This document shows, piece by piece, positions 11,405 through 20,578 of a DNA stretch of 64,000 nucleotides (position 1 is the stretch's first letter; every line of letters starts with the position of its first letter). The notes beneath the pieces are model-generated. The model searched no databases, had not been told where the DNA came from, and saw only the letters and a program-made list of their open reading frames with translations. Position numbers and translations under genes: made by a program. This stretch comes from Planctomycetota bacterium (GTDB lineage: Bacteria > Planctomycetota > Phycisphaerae > Phycisphaerales > SM1A02): contig JACZRS010000013.1 of assembly GCA_022574595.1 (NCBI GenBank), positions 1 through 64,000 of the forward strand. The letters are read 5' to 3'.

Positions 11405-12598
11405 TCAGCCGAGAATGCCATAGGCATAGGCGCTGGTGACAGGCTGGCCTCGCTCGAATCTATCTATGGCAAAGAACGACTCATCAAATGGTCCGGGATC
11501 AGCGCCGGTTATCATTGCGGCAACACCTCTGCCGACGGCTGGGCCCATCTTGAATCCATGGCCGCTAAAACCTGAAACCAGATAGAAGCCGTTAATACCA
11601 GGTACTTCGCCGATGAGCGCATGAGCATCTGGCGTAACCGTGTAAAGAGCACCACATCCACCCCATGAAATAGCTTCACGATAATCAGGTATTCGCTGGC
11701 CCATTTGCTTTCGGCAGAATTCTATAAAGCCCCGACTTACCCCTTCATCGTAATTATCAGGGTCGATCACTTCCTCATCACCTTCGTATGACATCTTACC
11801 TACGCGCGTCCAACCGGCAGGTTCTGGTTTCCAGTACATGCCCGTAAGAAGATCACCCCAGATCAGTTTCTCCCGGCCAAAGGATTTTGAGGGAGCGAAG
11901 TATGCCTGTTGGGGTCGGATAACCTTAAGCGCCACATCAATACCAAGCCGTGCGCAGAGGATTCCCGCCCAGGGTCCGCCGCAGTTTATGACAGTCGAGG
12001 TTTCGATGGTCTCACCGGTTGTGGTTTTGACTCCTTCGATCTGTTGATTCTTGTTAACTAGAATATCCACAACACCTACGCCTTGGCGAACATCAACTCC
12101 GTCGCTTTGACACAAATGCGCTAAGGCTTCAAGTGTGAGTTGGGGATCGACAAAGGCAGCATCGGTTTCCAATGCGCCAATAACATCATCATCAAACACA
12201 GCACGTGGTTCCATATCTCGCAATTGCGGAGCATCAAGCAGCTCAACATTGACACCCAGATTCTTTTGAAGACTAACATTGGCCTCAAGACTTGCGCGAT
12301 CCTTTGCATGACAAATAAACGCCATACCTGTTTGTTGAAAGCCAATATCAATACCGTTATGTTGGGCGAAATTCTTAAAGAACTTCAGACTATCGCGTGA
12401 AAGCTTTACTGTGATTTCATGCGAATAATGCTGGCGAAGAATAGCACCGGATTTACCTGATGAGCCTGCACCAATGTGACTTTTTTCCAATAGTACGATG
12501 CGGCCTGCCCCTTGTTGGGCAAGGTGATAGGCGGTGAACAGACCCATTACTCCTCCGCCTATGACGACGACATCTGCTGAACCGTTAATAGCAATCAT
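11405..12598 (-). CDS. FAD-dependent amino-acid/sarcosine oxidase-like oxidoreductase
   Basis: 397 aa of the DAO (D-amino-acid oxidase/sarcosine oxidase beta/glycine oxidase) superfamily. The N-terminal dinucleotide motif VVVIGGGVMGLFTAYHLA is followed by GAGSSGKSGAILRQHY and the C-terminal FAD motif GFYLVSGFSGHGFKMGP. These flavoproteins oxidise secondary or primary amines; the substrate is not determined here. Its ATG overlaps the stop of the upstream ATP-grasp gene (ATGA), so the two proteins are translationally coupled and probably act on the same compound. Confidence 0.85.
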   Translation of the reverse strand: MIAINGSADVVVIGGGVMGLFTAYHLAQQGAGRIVLLEKSHIGAGSSGKSGAILRQHYSHEITVKLSRDSLKFFKNFAQHNGIDIGFQQTGMAFICHAKDRASLEANVSLQKNLGVNVELLDAPQLRDMEPRAVFDDDVIGALETDAAFVDPQLTLEALAHLCQSDGVDVRQGVGVVDILVNKNQQIEGVKTTTGETIETSTVINCGGPWAGILCARLGIDVALKVIRPQQAYFAPSKSFGREKLIWGDLLTGMYWKPEPAGWTRVGKMSYEGDEEVIDPDNYDEGVSRGFIEFCRKQMGQRIPDYREAISWGGCGALYTVTPDAHALIGEVPGINGFYLVSGFSGHGFKMGPAVGRGVAAMITGADPGPFDESFFAIDRFERGQPVTSAYAYGILG

Positions 12599-13716
12599 AA
12601 TGTTGCTCCATTTTGTTGTGCTTTAGAAGTTTTTGCCGAAGCTTTAGTTGCCTGCATGAATCGATCTTTGGCGAGTTCCTTGTGATATTCGCGTGAAATA
12701 AATTCGACGAGGCTTGCTATGGCGTTGGTGCCTAGGGCCTCGCAGATTTCTTGTCGATAAACCGATGACGCGTTGATATCAATAAATACACGAGTGCCAT
12801 CGACAGCCTCGATGTATTCAACACCGCCCACTTCGATATTTGCTGCTCTTGCGATTTCGCGTGCCTGGGCAACAGAGTCAGGTGGAATATCGGGATATGG
12901 TTCAAATCGAACTGCTGCTTTCTGTGATGACGCTGGATTGGCTGCGGTTCGCTCGCACGATTCAGCTGGACATAGATTAAATGTATTTGTCGGGAAGGCG
13001 CGCATGGCGCAGATAAGTTGTCCATCTACGAATTCGATGCGTACAACGCTTCCATCGCGCGAGGAAACATATTCCTGAAGTAAAAGCAGGTGATCGGGCC
13101 CAAAAAGATCATCTTCAGATTCAAGTAGATTAACTAAATGCTCGTAGCTCTTGACATGTCTAATGAAAGCACCACTGCCGCCGCAGTTGGGTTTGAGTAG
13201 TGCTGGGAAGGTGAAAGAGCGTGCCGCTTCAAGAACGCTACCGGTGCTGTTAAATAGCAGTGTGCGCGGAGTTGCTACACCAAGTTGTTGAAACAGCATA
13301 ACTTGAGCAGCTTTACTTGTCTCATACCGAAACGCCCGTCCATCATTTATAATTCTGCGTCCATTGGCTGCTATAAGATCAAGCATGGACTTGGCAAATC
13401 CTATTGCCGGGCCGTGACCCCTAATATACGAGCTGGGGCTGACGCGATTGAAAACTGTTGGGAACATAGGCGCTTCATCGAGTATTACAGCTGCATCATC
13501 TAAGCGTACAGGTTCAAAGGGTACTTGTTGATTATGAAGCTCCTTAAATAGATCTCCCAGCCAGGCATCGTTTTCATAGAGTATCGCGACGCAGGATGCC
13601 TGGCTTGATGTAGATGGTATTTTCGTACTCCGGGCTAGCTTATGAGCTCCGTTAAATGTAGCCGAATTGTTTATCACTTGCGGTCCTTTTATTGCAATGC
13701 GGCTGAACATGGCCAC
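12595..13716 (-). CDS. ATP-grasp domain ligase (RimK-like)
   Basis: 373 aa. The ATP-grasp core shows the lysine-bearing strand PALLKPNCGGSGAFIRH (about 175-190), LLLLQEYV and the Mg-binding end VFIDINASSVYR. ATP-grasp enzymes join a carboxylate, via acyl phosphate, to an amine or thiol. The family branch resembles RimK/glutathione synthetase-like ligases, but the substrate is unknown. It is coupled by a 4-base overlap to the downstream FAD oxidoreductase; amine ligation and amine oxidation in one unit suggests a small biosynthetic or catabolic module (inference). Confidence 0.8.
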   Translation of the reverse strand: MAMFSRIAIKGPQVINNSATFNGAHKLARSTKIPSTSSQASCVAILYENDAWLGDLFKELHNQQVPFEPVRLDDAAVILDEAPMFPTVFNRVSPSSYIRGHGPAIGFAKSMLDLIAANGRRIINDGRAFRYETSKAAQVMLFQQLGVATPRTLLFNSTGSVLEAARSFTFPALLKPNCGGSGAFIRHVKSYEHLVNLLESEDDLFGPDHLLLLQEYVSSRDGSVVRIEFVDGQLICAMRAFPTNTFNLCPAESCERTAANPASSQKAAVRFEPYPDIPPDSVAQAREIARAANIEVGGVEYIEAVDGTRVFIDINASSVYRQEICEALGTNAIASLVEFISREYHKELAKDRFMQATKASAKTSKAQQNGATL

Positions 13717-14073
13717 AGATGCGGGGTCAGATTAATAGGATTAGTTTGTTGCCGCGCGCAATTACCTGATAAGCAAAATTGCTTACATTAGGCCATCAGC
13801 GGACATGAATTTCAATGGAAGGTGGGGTGCCGTCGCAGCTGGATTAACAGCCTCAGCAACCCCGTGTACAGATGCAACAGGATTCCATAGCGACCGATAA
13901 TCGCGGCTGTTTGAAGCCGATGACGCGGTATAGAAATTGAATGATCTGTGTAATCATCTGTTAGTGCTAACTCTTTGGCGGACAATATGTTCCACCATTT
14001 ACTTGTACAGGGTTATACTGGCACAGTCAAGGGAAATATACTAGATATTTTTGAGCGGCAATCACTCTCTTAT
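13717..14073. other. Intergenic region without a recognised gene
   Basis: About 357 bases between the ATP-grasp gene and ogt. The longest reading frame starting at 13805 codes for about 31 residues with no supporting signal. I see no tRNA, clear terminator or repeat. It probably holds the promoter of the ATP-grasp/FAD pair. Confidence 0.5.
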
Positions 14074-14579
14074 CTAGTTGACCCCCACTACCGCTAAATG
14101 TGCTTTTTCAAACTCGATCAACCAGCGTTTTAATTTTAGGCCTCCTCCATAGCCTGTGAGCGAACCGTTTTGCCCTATTACCCGGTGGCATGGTACAACG
14201 AACGAGATCGGATTCTTGCCGTTGGCCATACCTACTGCTCGGCTGGCGCTCGACTTGCCGATTTGCATTGCCAGTTCGCTATAGGATATTGTTGTTCCGT
14301 ACGGGATTGCTTCAAGCTGTTTCCATACTTGTTTGAAAAAGTAGTCCCTTGCGGATTGAGAGTAAGTGAAAACTCATGTAAATCTCCTGCAAAGTAAGCA
14401 CGGAGTTGATCGGTTGCATCACGGAGTTTTTTATCATGTCGTTTTGCATTTTCAAGTGGTGTAATTATTGTTTCGCGCGTTGGTGAGTAAATACTTGTAA
14501 TACCTTGCTCATCTGCGGTAACGATGATTTCGCCAATGGGACTTTTAAGCGTGCTATAAAATACTTGTTGGTTTTTCAA
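14074..14579 (-). pseudogene. ogt: Methylated-DNA-protein cysteine methyltransferase, frameshifted
   Basis: Two frames together make one Ogt/MGMT protein of about 168 aa. The first (14579 down to about 14337) has the N-terminal domain up to PQGTTF. The second, from about 14335 down, gives FKQVWKQLEAIPYG, then SYSELA and VVPCHRVIG with the acceptor Cys. The shift falls in a five-A run (14336-14340, T5 on the coding strand); one more base restores the family sequence. The family repairs O6-alkylguanine by suicide transfer to the Cys. The start is TTG overlapping the alkA stop. It may be a pseudogene, a sequencing error in a homopolymer, or a slippage site. Confidence 0.85.
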
Positions 14580-15403
14580 TTACGAATTCCTTTACTAAGG
14601 TCAGACCATAAGTGCATGGCGGCGTAAGCTCTAAATGGCCGCCAGGGCTCTGCGATTTTTCTAATTTTACTTGGCGATGATTCTTTTAGCGCGTGCTTAA
14701 TTCCCAGATCACTCTCGAGAAACGCATCAGGCCAACGCAAGGCTCGCATTGCGATATATGAGGATGTCCACGGGCCTATTCCCTGCAGAGCAATAAGTCG
14801 ATCAGTTGCAAGTGATATAGATCGGCCTGGATCGAGAAGTGTTGGTTCGTCTGTTAGTAAATTTGCGAGATTGTGAAGTGTCGCAGCACGCTTGTACGGC
14901 AAACCTAGCTTTGCAATTTTATTTGGAGTCAATGCTGCGATTCGTGATGCAGTCGGTGTAAACAGATTAAGGTTGTTAATTGGAGTGCAGGCTGGTTCGC
15001 CAAATGTTTGAGCGAATCTCCCCGCTAAAGTTGTTGCACCAGTTACGGAAACTTGTTGGCCTAGTACGGCCCTCCATGCAAGTTCAAAGCTATCAAATGC
15101 GCCTAAGACTCTAAGCCCAGGCCGTTTACAAACTAATGGAGCCAATCGCTTACTTTCCGCTAAGTGTGAATCGATAACATCTGGCCTTGCGTACAGATCG
15201 AATAAATCTCGCAGTTTAGCCAAGACACTTTGCAGCACATTAGTTAATGAAGGTGAGATCTCAACGCTTAGTGCATTTTTATACTTGGACTGCTTAACTT
15301 TAAGCCATCCTTGATATTCACCAAGCGAAACTGTTCGCGCATATGTGCTGTCAGTTACATGCTCAACTCCACGAATAGCGCGAGGAGCAAGAAACAAAAG
15401 CAT
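14576..15403 (-). CDS. alkA: AlkA-type DNA-3-methyladenine glycosylase (3' part of an ada-alkA fusion)
   Basis: 275 aa with the HhH-GPD fold: LQGIGPWTSSYIAMRAL is the helix-hairpin-helix and SDLGI carries the expected catalytic Asp. It excises alkylated bases from DNA. The first ATG is at 15403, but 24 upstream codons (15404-15475) stay in frame and read VILRLSYRPPLDWQS, which is the conserved first strand of AlkA. They continue without shift from the Ada domain across a single TAA. So this is the 3' half of a fused Ada-AlkA gene split by a stop, or the protein is made from a non-standard start. Confidence 0.85.
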   Translation of the reverse strand: MLLFLAPRAIRGVEHVTDSTYARTVSLGEYQGWLKVKQSKYKNALSVEISPSLTNVLQSVLAKLRDLFDLYARPDVIDSHLAESKRLAPLVCKRPGLRVLGAFDSFELAWRAVLGQQVSVTGATTLAGRFAQTFGEPACTPINNLNLFTPTASRIAALTPNKIAKLGLPYKRAATLHNLANLLTDEPTLLDPGRSISLATDRLIALQGIGPWTSSYIAMRALRWPDAFLESDLGIKHALKESSPSKIRKIAEPWRPFRAYAAMHLWSDLSKGIRN

Positions 15404-15475
15404 GCTCTGCCAATCAAGTGGTGGCCTGTAGCTTAAGCGAAGAATTACACTGTCCTGCGATTTGACTTTTCCGTT

Positions 15476-16030
15476 TTATTTGCGAAGTTGACTTGGTGGC
15501 AAACGGTAGTGCGAGAGAAAAGACTGATTGAATCTGCGTAAACTAGAAAATCCACTTGCATGAGCTACTTTAATAATTGGAAGACGAGTTTCAGTTAATA
15601 GCTGCTTGGCTAAAAGAAGGCGGCAAGTTTGTGCATATTCAATGGGCGTAACCCCAGCTTCTTGGAGAAGTAAGCGTCTAATCTGTCTCGAGCTGAGATC
15701 AAACTCAGATGCAAGTGTTTCTACATTGCTGTTGTTAAGTGCTCCAGATTGGATTCGCGAAATGATGCCGCCCGCAATGGTTTTATTTGAATCAAAGGGA
15801 GCTAATGAAGGGGCAAGTTCGGGCCTACATCTAAGGCATGGGCGGTATCCCTCTCGCTCGGCTGATGCTGCATTTGGAAAAAATGTACATTTATTGCGGT
15901 GAGGTTTTCTTGCGGGACAAACTGATCTGCAATAAATTCCCGTTGTTGATACACCGACGTAAAAGAGACCATCAAATCGTGGGTCGCAAGCAATCAAAGC
16001 TTTGTAACAGTTATCTTCGTTAAGTTTCAC
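15476..16030 (-). CDS. ada: Ada-like methyl-phosphotriester sensor with AraC-type HTH
   Basis: 184 aa. The N-terminal Ada metal-binding domain has Cys34, Cys38, Cys65 and Cys68 (YCRSVCPA and PCLRCRPE). It is followed by an AraC-family helix-turn-helix from about 95 to 183 with the usual ending GFSSLRRFNQSF. In E. coli Ada, methyl transfer to the first of these cysteines turns the protein into an activator of repair genes. The HTH ends at a TAA at 15476-15478, after which the same frame continues into AlkA. The gene heads the alkylation-response operon ada-alkA-ogt. Confidence 0.88.
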   Translation of the reverse strand: MKLNEDNCYKALIACDPRFDGLFYVGVSTTGIYCRSVCPARKPHRNKCTFFPNAASAEREGYRPCLRCRPELAPSLAPFDSNKTIAGGIISRIQSGALNNSNVETLASEFDLSSRQIRRLLLQEAGVTPIEYAQTCRLLLAKQLLTETRLPIIKVAHASGFSSLRRFNQSFLSHYRLPPSQLRK

Positions 16031-16165
16031 GATCAGAATTTAGCATAGGCAGCCTGTAAAGTCTGGCAGTTTTCGGACATGGATATAGAATTATTACTTC
16101 CTTTTTGACATAATACCTACCTTAAGGATAATAATTGATAGCAGACTTCCAGAGTTGCATTGGGG

Positions 16166-16753
16166 TCAGAGCTTTTGCAAGTTATTCATTACCACTTCGA
16201 GAATAACATCCGGCTCAGCCAGTCGACCTTTACCTTCTGTTCTGCAAGCTTGCCAACCTTCACCCGGTTCGATTATCTGACAACCATCAGCTTTAAGCTG
16301 GGCAAGGTTGCGCTGTGTTGAAGGTTGATTGAGCATCACTTCATTCATTGATGGAGCTAGCAAAATTGTTTGACGCGACCAATCCACTGCTGATGCAATG
16401 AGACTAATAACATCATCGGTGCGACCATACGCTAACTTAGAAATCATGTCCATGGTACACGGTGCAATGAGCATCAAATCTGCAGATCGCGCAAGTGAAA
16501 TGTGCTGCGGATCTTGTGATTCAATGTGTTCCCATTGGCTTGTATACACAGGCCTGCCAGATAGGGATTGAAAAGTTAGTGGCGTTACAAAACGAGTTGC
16601 AGCTTCAGTCATCACTACTGTAACTTGCACATTCGCTTGCACCAATGTGCTGACAACATGCGCGATCTTATAGCACGCAATACCACCGCTAAGTCCGACA
16701 ATTACATGCCGACTCGTACTTGCATCAGATTGAGGTTTACCTTGATCAGCCAC
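16166..16753 (-). CDS. coaC: Phosphopantothenoylcysteine decarboxylase-type flavoprotein
   Basis: 195 aa single-domain HFCD flavoprotein. Visible motifs are GLSGGIACYK (FMN phosphate loop), the SADLMLIAPCTMDMISKLAYG region and the PSMN motif (APSMNEVML). It corresponds to the CoaC half of CoaBC, which decarboxylates phosphopantothenoylcysteine for coenzyme A synthesis; the CoaB synthetase half is not fused here. It follows rpoZ by about 43 bases, a widespread gene order (rpoZ-coaBC), which supports both calls. Confidence 0.88.
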   Translation of the reverse strand: MADQGKPQSDASTSRHVIVGLSGGIACYKIAHVVSTLVQANVQVTVVMTEAATRFVTPLTFQSLSGRPVYTSQWEHIESQDPQHISLARSADLMLIAPCTMDMISKLAYGRTDDVISLIASAVDWSRQTILLAPSMNEVMLNQPSTQRNLAQLKADGCQIIEPGEGWQACRTEGKGRLAEPDVILEVVMNNLQKL

Positions 16754-16796
16754 AGCTTTGGCTCAAATAGCAGCGGTCGGCGATTGACTTTTGCTA

Positions 16797-17024
16797 TTAC
16801 AGGGAATCTACAATATTGCCATTATTATCAAAGTATTCTGGCGTGATCTTATCTTGAAGGATCTCTTCTATTACGAGTTCCAGATCGGTACGGCCGTCGC
16901 GATCAACCAATGGCCTCTCACCATCGATGATAAGTTCCTTAAGTCGCTTCTGTATAAGGGCAGTTAGTTTGAATCGGCCGCCTAGTTTGAGGACGATTTC
17001 ATCGCTTTTGAGCGCTTCAATCAT
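16797..17024 (-). CDS. rpoZ: RNA polymerase omega subunit-like protein
   Basis: About 75 aa from the ATG at 17024. The stretch GGRFKLTALIQKRLKELI is like the conserved omega core that latches beta-prime of RNA polymerase. An open frame extends to an ATG at 17135 (112 aa), but the extra 37 residues do not look like omega. Position directly before coaC supports the call. The family is short and weakly conserved, so the symbol is likely but not certain. Confidence 0.72.
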   Translation of the reverse strand: MIEALKSDEIVLKLGGRFKLTALIQKRLKELIIDGERPLVDRDGRTDLELVIEEILQDKITPEYFDNNGNIVDSL

Positions 17025-17173
17025 TTGTTGTATATATCCGTAGTAGTGTGATGGTGAAAATGGCTTCGCATAGCACCGAATCGCAAAGTATACCCCAACA
17101 TAGCTACCAAGGCGAGATATCCCAAGTTTGGCCATTTGGATATGCTTCTGAGCATACCTAAAGGAGTTATTGC

Positions 17174-18079
17174 ATGGGCAAAAGGCCCAATCGATCCAAA
17201 CGCAGGGTTTTTAGGAGAGGTTTATGCCTGGTTATGGCTATTTCTGTGATCCTGTTATGGTTAACAGGCTACATGGAAACCTTGTTTTATCATCCAACAC
17301 CGGGCACCATGACCCCCCCGCCAAATTTCCGAAATGTAGAATCTATAACTTTTTTTTCAGAAGATGGAACGAAGCTGCATGGGTGGTTCATCCCTGCTCA
17401 GAATCAAGCATCCCCATCTGAAGCAGCAACAATCCTTCACGTACACGGAAATGCTGGCAATATCGAATCACATATTTGGTTTACTGAGTACCTCCCACAG
17501 GCTGACTTTAACCTCTTCATATTCGACTATCGAGGCTATGGTCAAAGTGAGGGATCAGCGAGAAGTCGCAAACCGCTCATTGACGACACTAACGCAGCAC
17601 TGGAAGCACTGTTAGCAAGGCAAGACATTGATCATTCTCGGATAGGAATGTATGGACAATCACTAGGAGGAGCAATCGGGCTGAATGTAATGGCTCAGAG
17701 GCCTGAGATTAAGGCGGCGGTACTAGAGTCGTCATTTGCCAGTTGGAGAGAGGTGGCTGCCAGTGCTGTCGGGGGTGATCCACCTAATATCCTGGGTAGA
17801 GGACTAGCGAGACTTCTCATCAAAGATAGCCACAAACCTGTTTATGCTATTAGCCGGATCGATATGCCTATCCTTATTTTCCACGGAAGTAATGACTCGC
17901 TTGTTCCAATCAGCCATGGTCGGAGGTTAGCTGATGCAGGCCCCATGGCGGAATTAGTGGAATTTGAGGGAGGTGAGCATAACTCACTTCGAGCTACTCA
18001 CGCGGAACTGGAATCTTTGACTATCGAATTTTTCTACAAGCATCTGCAAGGTAAAAGGCTTGAAAACGCCGAACCTTGA
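17174..18079 (+). CDS. Membrane-anchored alpha/beta hydrolase
   Basis: 301 aa. An N-terminal basic/hydrophobic segment (about 14-31) anchors or exports the protein. The hydrolase fold shows LHVHGNAGN (oxyanion region), DYRGYGQSEG and the nucleophile elbow GQSLGG. The acid is in FHGSNDSLVP and the His in GGEHNS, so the full Ser-Asp-His triad is present. It belongs with the BEM46/YfhR-like esterases of unknown substrate. A strong ribosome site AAAGGAG lies seven bases before the ATG. Confidence 0.87.
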   Translation: MGKRPNRSKRRVFRRGLCLVMAISVILLWLTGYMETLFYHPTPGTMTPPPNFRNVESITFFSEDGTKLHGWFIPAQNQASPSEAATILHVHGNAGNIESHIWFTEYLPQADFNLFIFDYRGYGQSEGSARSRKPLIDDTNAALEALLARQDIDHSRIGMYGQSLGGAIGLNVMAQRPEIKAAVLESSFASWREVAASAVGGDPPNILGRGLARLLIKDSHKPVYAISRIDMPILIFHGSNDSLVPISHGRRLADAGPMAELVEFEGGEHNSLRATHAELESLTIEFFYKHLQGKRLENAEP

Positions 18080-18144
18080 GCAAGGCTGGCGCATGTATAG
18101 ACTGTGCGGTCATTTAACTTTCCCTTTCCTTATAAGGACAGCTT

Positions 18145-19935
18145 GTGAACCTTGCAGGACGATTGCGACGACTCAGTGCAAAGCTTGGCTTTGAACGCGA
18201 TTGGTATCTCATATTTCTAGCTGCGGTAATCGGAACGCTAACCGCATTTGTTGCATTGGCTTTTATGGCGACCATCCATTATTTGGAAGATACCGCAGAT
18301 AATCTTTCACAAGAAGCAATGAAATGGATGATCCCGCTTGTACCTATGGGAGGAGCTTTACTTGCGGGAATTATTGTCTATTACCTGGCCAATGAAGCAC
18401 GTGGACACGGTGTACCTGAGGTAATGCACGCGATTCACCGCAACAAGTCTCGAATAAAGTTAAGAGTCGCAATTGCTAAATGGCTTTCAGCAATTTGCAC
18501 GATCGGATCAGGTGGATCAGCGGGAGCGGAAGGACCAATTGTCCAGATTGGATCATCAGTCGGCTCAAAGTTCGGCCAACTGCTGAAGATCAATCCTCAA
18601 AACACAGCGACACTTTTAGGCTGTGGTGCAGCTGCGGGAATTGCATCGGTGTTTAACGCTCCGATTGCGGGTATCTTCTTCGTATTGGAAATATTACTGC
18701 GTGACTTTTCATTGCGCACGTTTACGCCAATCGTAATCGCATCGGTCTTTTCTGCGGTTGTTACTCAATCAATGCTTGGTGAAAGCCCTGCTCTCTTTGC
18801 AGTAGCAGCGGATTTTAATGTTGGTGCATTTACTGCTATTGAGATTCCTAATTACTTGCTATTGGGCGTTGTGTGCGGGCTAATAGCCATGGCCTTTATT
18901 AAGTCTCTATATTGGACCGAAGATCTTTATGATAAATTTAAGCTGCATCCAATCCTTAAACCTGTTACTGGTGCTGCATTATTAGGGTTGATGGGTTTTA
19001 TATATGTATTGATGAAAAAGGGTGATCTAGAGATTCCTCCATTTTTTAGTAATGGATATCCAGTCATTCGTGAACTTCTTGGCCATGAATATTATGCGAG
19101 TGATCAAGCTAGTGCGGTATTTTTAGCAATCATTGCCCTATGTGGCTTGAAGATACTCGCAACATGTTTGACGATTGGTTCTGGAGGTTCGGGAGGTGTG
19201 TTTGCGCCTTCATTGCTACTAGGCGCTGGTGTCGGCGGCGCATTTGGTGTTTTGGTAGATGCGCTTGATTGGTTCACCCATGCGAACCCAGCACATTATG
19301 CACTTGTAGGAATGGCAGCTGTGGTTGCTGCTACTACCCATGCACCGCTAACTGCAATCTTAATAGTTTATGAAATTACAGGTAGCTACCAAATCATTCT
19401 TCCGGTCATGCTGGCTGCGGTATTCAGCACAATTGTTTCACAACTAATATCCCGCAAGAGTATTTACACGCTCAAACTCGCAAGACGTGGTGTACGCATA
19501 GGCGCTATGAGCGATCTTACAATTCTAAGGCGATTGTCTGTTGAAGATGTACCAAACGCCATGGTAAGTCCAGTTATAGTACACTCAAATGATTCTGCCC
19601 AACACCTACTTGACCTATCCAAACAGCAATCTGTCAGTGATTTTGTTGTTGTCGATGAGCAAGATCATTATGTTGGACTTGTTACGGCTGCGGACTTAAA
19701 GGAAGCGCTATTATACTCCGAGGCTATTCCATTGTTGCAAGTCAATGAACTTCAGCGCGTAGACCTACCTACGGTAACTGCGGATGAAACGCTTGATCGT
19801 GTTTTAGACAAATTCTCAAGGTATGATGTAAATAGCCTTGCAGTGCTTGAAGATAATGGAGAAGGTTTAGTGCGTGGCCTAATCACACGTGATCGATTAA
19901 TGCAAAAATACCAACAGGAACTGGACAAGGATTAA
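18145..19935 (+). CDS. ClC-family chloride channel/transporter with CBS pair
   Basis: 596 aa: about ten hydrophobic helices (residues 15-440) and a cytoplasmic CBS domain pair (about 470-590). Pore signatures are GHGVPEV (GSGIP position), GAEGP (GREGP position, with the gating Glu kept) and GGVFAP. The Ser of GSGIP that coordinates chloride is replaced by His, so ion preference may differ from classical ClC. The start is GTG at 18145 with AAGGACAG upstream. CBS pairs in this family usually bind adenine nucleotides. rnpA follows only three bases downstream. Confidence 0.92.
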   Translation: MNLAGRLRRLSAKLGFERDWYLIFLAAVIGTLTAFVALAFMATIHYLEDTADNLSQEAMKWMIPLVPMGGALLAGIIVYYLANEARGHGVPEVMHAIHRNKSRIKLRVAIAKWLSAICTIGSGGSAGAEGPIVQIGSSVGSKFGQLLKINPQNTATLLGCGAAAGIASVFNAPIAGIFFVLEILLRDFSLRTFTPIVIASVFSAVVTQSMLGESPALFAVAADFNVGAFTAIEIPNYLLLGVVCGLIAMAFIKSLYWTEDLYDKFKLHPILKPVTGAALLGLMGFIYVLMKKGDLEIPPFFSNGYPVIRELLGHEYYASDQASAVFLAIIALCGLKILATCLTIGSGGSGGVFAPSLLLGAGVGGAFGVLVDALDWFTHANPAHYALVGMAAVVAATTHAPLTAILIVYEITGSYQIILPVMLAAVFSTIVSQLISRKSIYTLKLARRGVRIGAMSDLTILRRLSVEDVPNAMVSPVIVHSNDSAQHLLDLSKQQSVSDFVVVDEQDHYVGLVTAADLKEALLYSEAIPLLQVNELQRVDLPTVTADETLDRVLDKFSRYDVNSLAVLEDNGEGLVRGLITRDRLMQKYQQELDKD

Positions 19936-19938
19936 AAG

Positions 19939-20340
19939 ATGTCGGACTCATCGTTTCCGACTAAACAGCCTAGCTATCGAGGTAGCCCACTTCGACTTCG
20001 AAGCTCTAAGCGCATAAATACTGTACTTGCAGAGGGAATCCGCAAGTCCGCAGGTCCGCTTGTTCTATTTGGACTACCTAATGAGCTGGAACACCAAAGG
20101 ATGGCCCTTGCAGTTTCCAAAAAGGTCGGAGGCGCAACCGTTAGAAATCGCATTAAACGTCTGTTGAGAGAATCTAGTCGCCTTCTTCAACACGATCTCC
20201 CGCGAAGCTATGATCTTGTTGTGAGAGTAGAACCTCATAAAACGCTTACACTAGCGGAATATCAGCGACTCTTGTTTAAGGCAATTGGATCCCTACATCG
20301 ACAATGGAAAATAAATTCAGAATTGACAGATCAAAAGTGA
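19939..20340 (+). CDS. rnpA: Ribonuclease P protein component
   Basis: 133 aa. The central signature [25 protein letters not shown] is the RNR motif region that binds the RNase P RNA; the N-terminal [11 protein letters not shown] is also typical. The protein assists tRNA 5' maturation. AAGGA precedes the ATG. The usual upstream rpmH is absent; a ClC gene is there instead. The downstream yidD overlaps by 37 bases. Confidence 0.93.
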   Translation: MSDSSFPTKQPSYRGSPLRLRSSKRINTVLAEGIRKSAGPLVLFGLPNELEHQRMALAVSKKVGGATVRNRIKRLLRESSRLLQHDLPRSYDLVVRVEPHKTLTLAEYQRLLFKAIGSLHRQWKINSELTDQK

Positions 20341-20570
20341 GCATTCTTGCAAGGCCGTTGATATTCCTCGTGCAGTTTTATCAAGCGGTATTCGGGCAGT
20401 TCTTCGGAGGCCAATGTAGATTTCAACCAACATGTTCGCACTACGCAATAACAGCTTTGCAAGAATATGGGGCAATACGTGGAGTATGGCTAACGCTTAA
20501 AAGACTTTTACGTTGTCACCCACTTGGTGGTGCGGGTTACGATCCCGTTCCTCCAGCAGATTCAAAATAG
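20304..20570 (+). CDS. yidD: Membrane protein insertion efficiency factor
   Basis: 88 aa. The family core [16 protein letters not shown] with its two Cys and the tail [13 protein letters not shown] are complete. YidD helps insertion of membrane proteins together with YidC. It overlaps the end of rnpA, the conserved arrangement, but yidC is not next to it in this window. Confidence 0.93.
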   Translation: MENKFRIDRSKVSILARPLIFLVQFYQAVFGQFFGGQCRFQPTCSHYAITALQEYGAIRGVWLTLKRLLRCHPLGGAGYDPVPPADSK

Positions 20571-20578
20571 CTTTTGGC

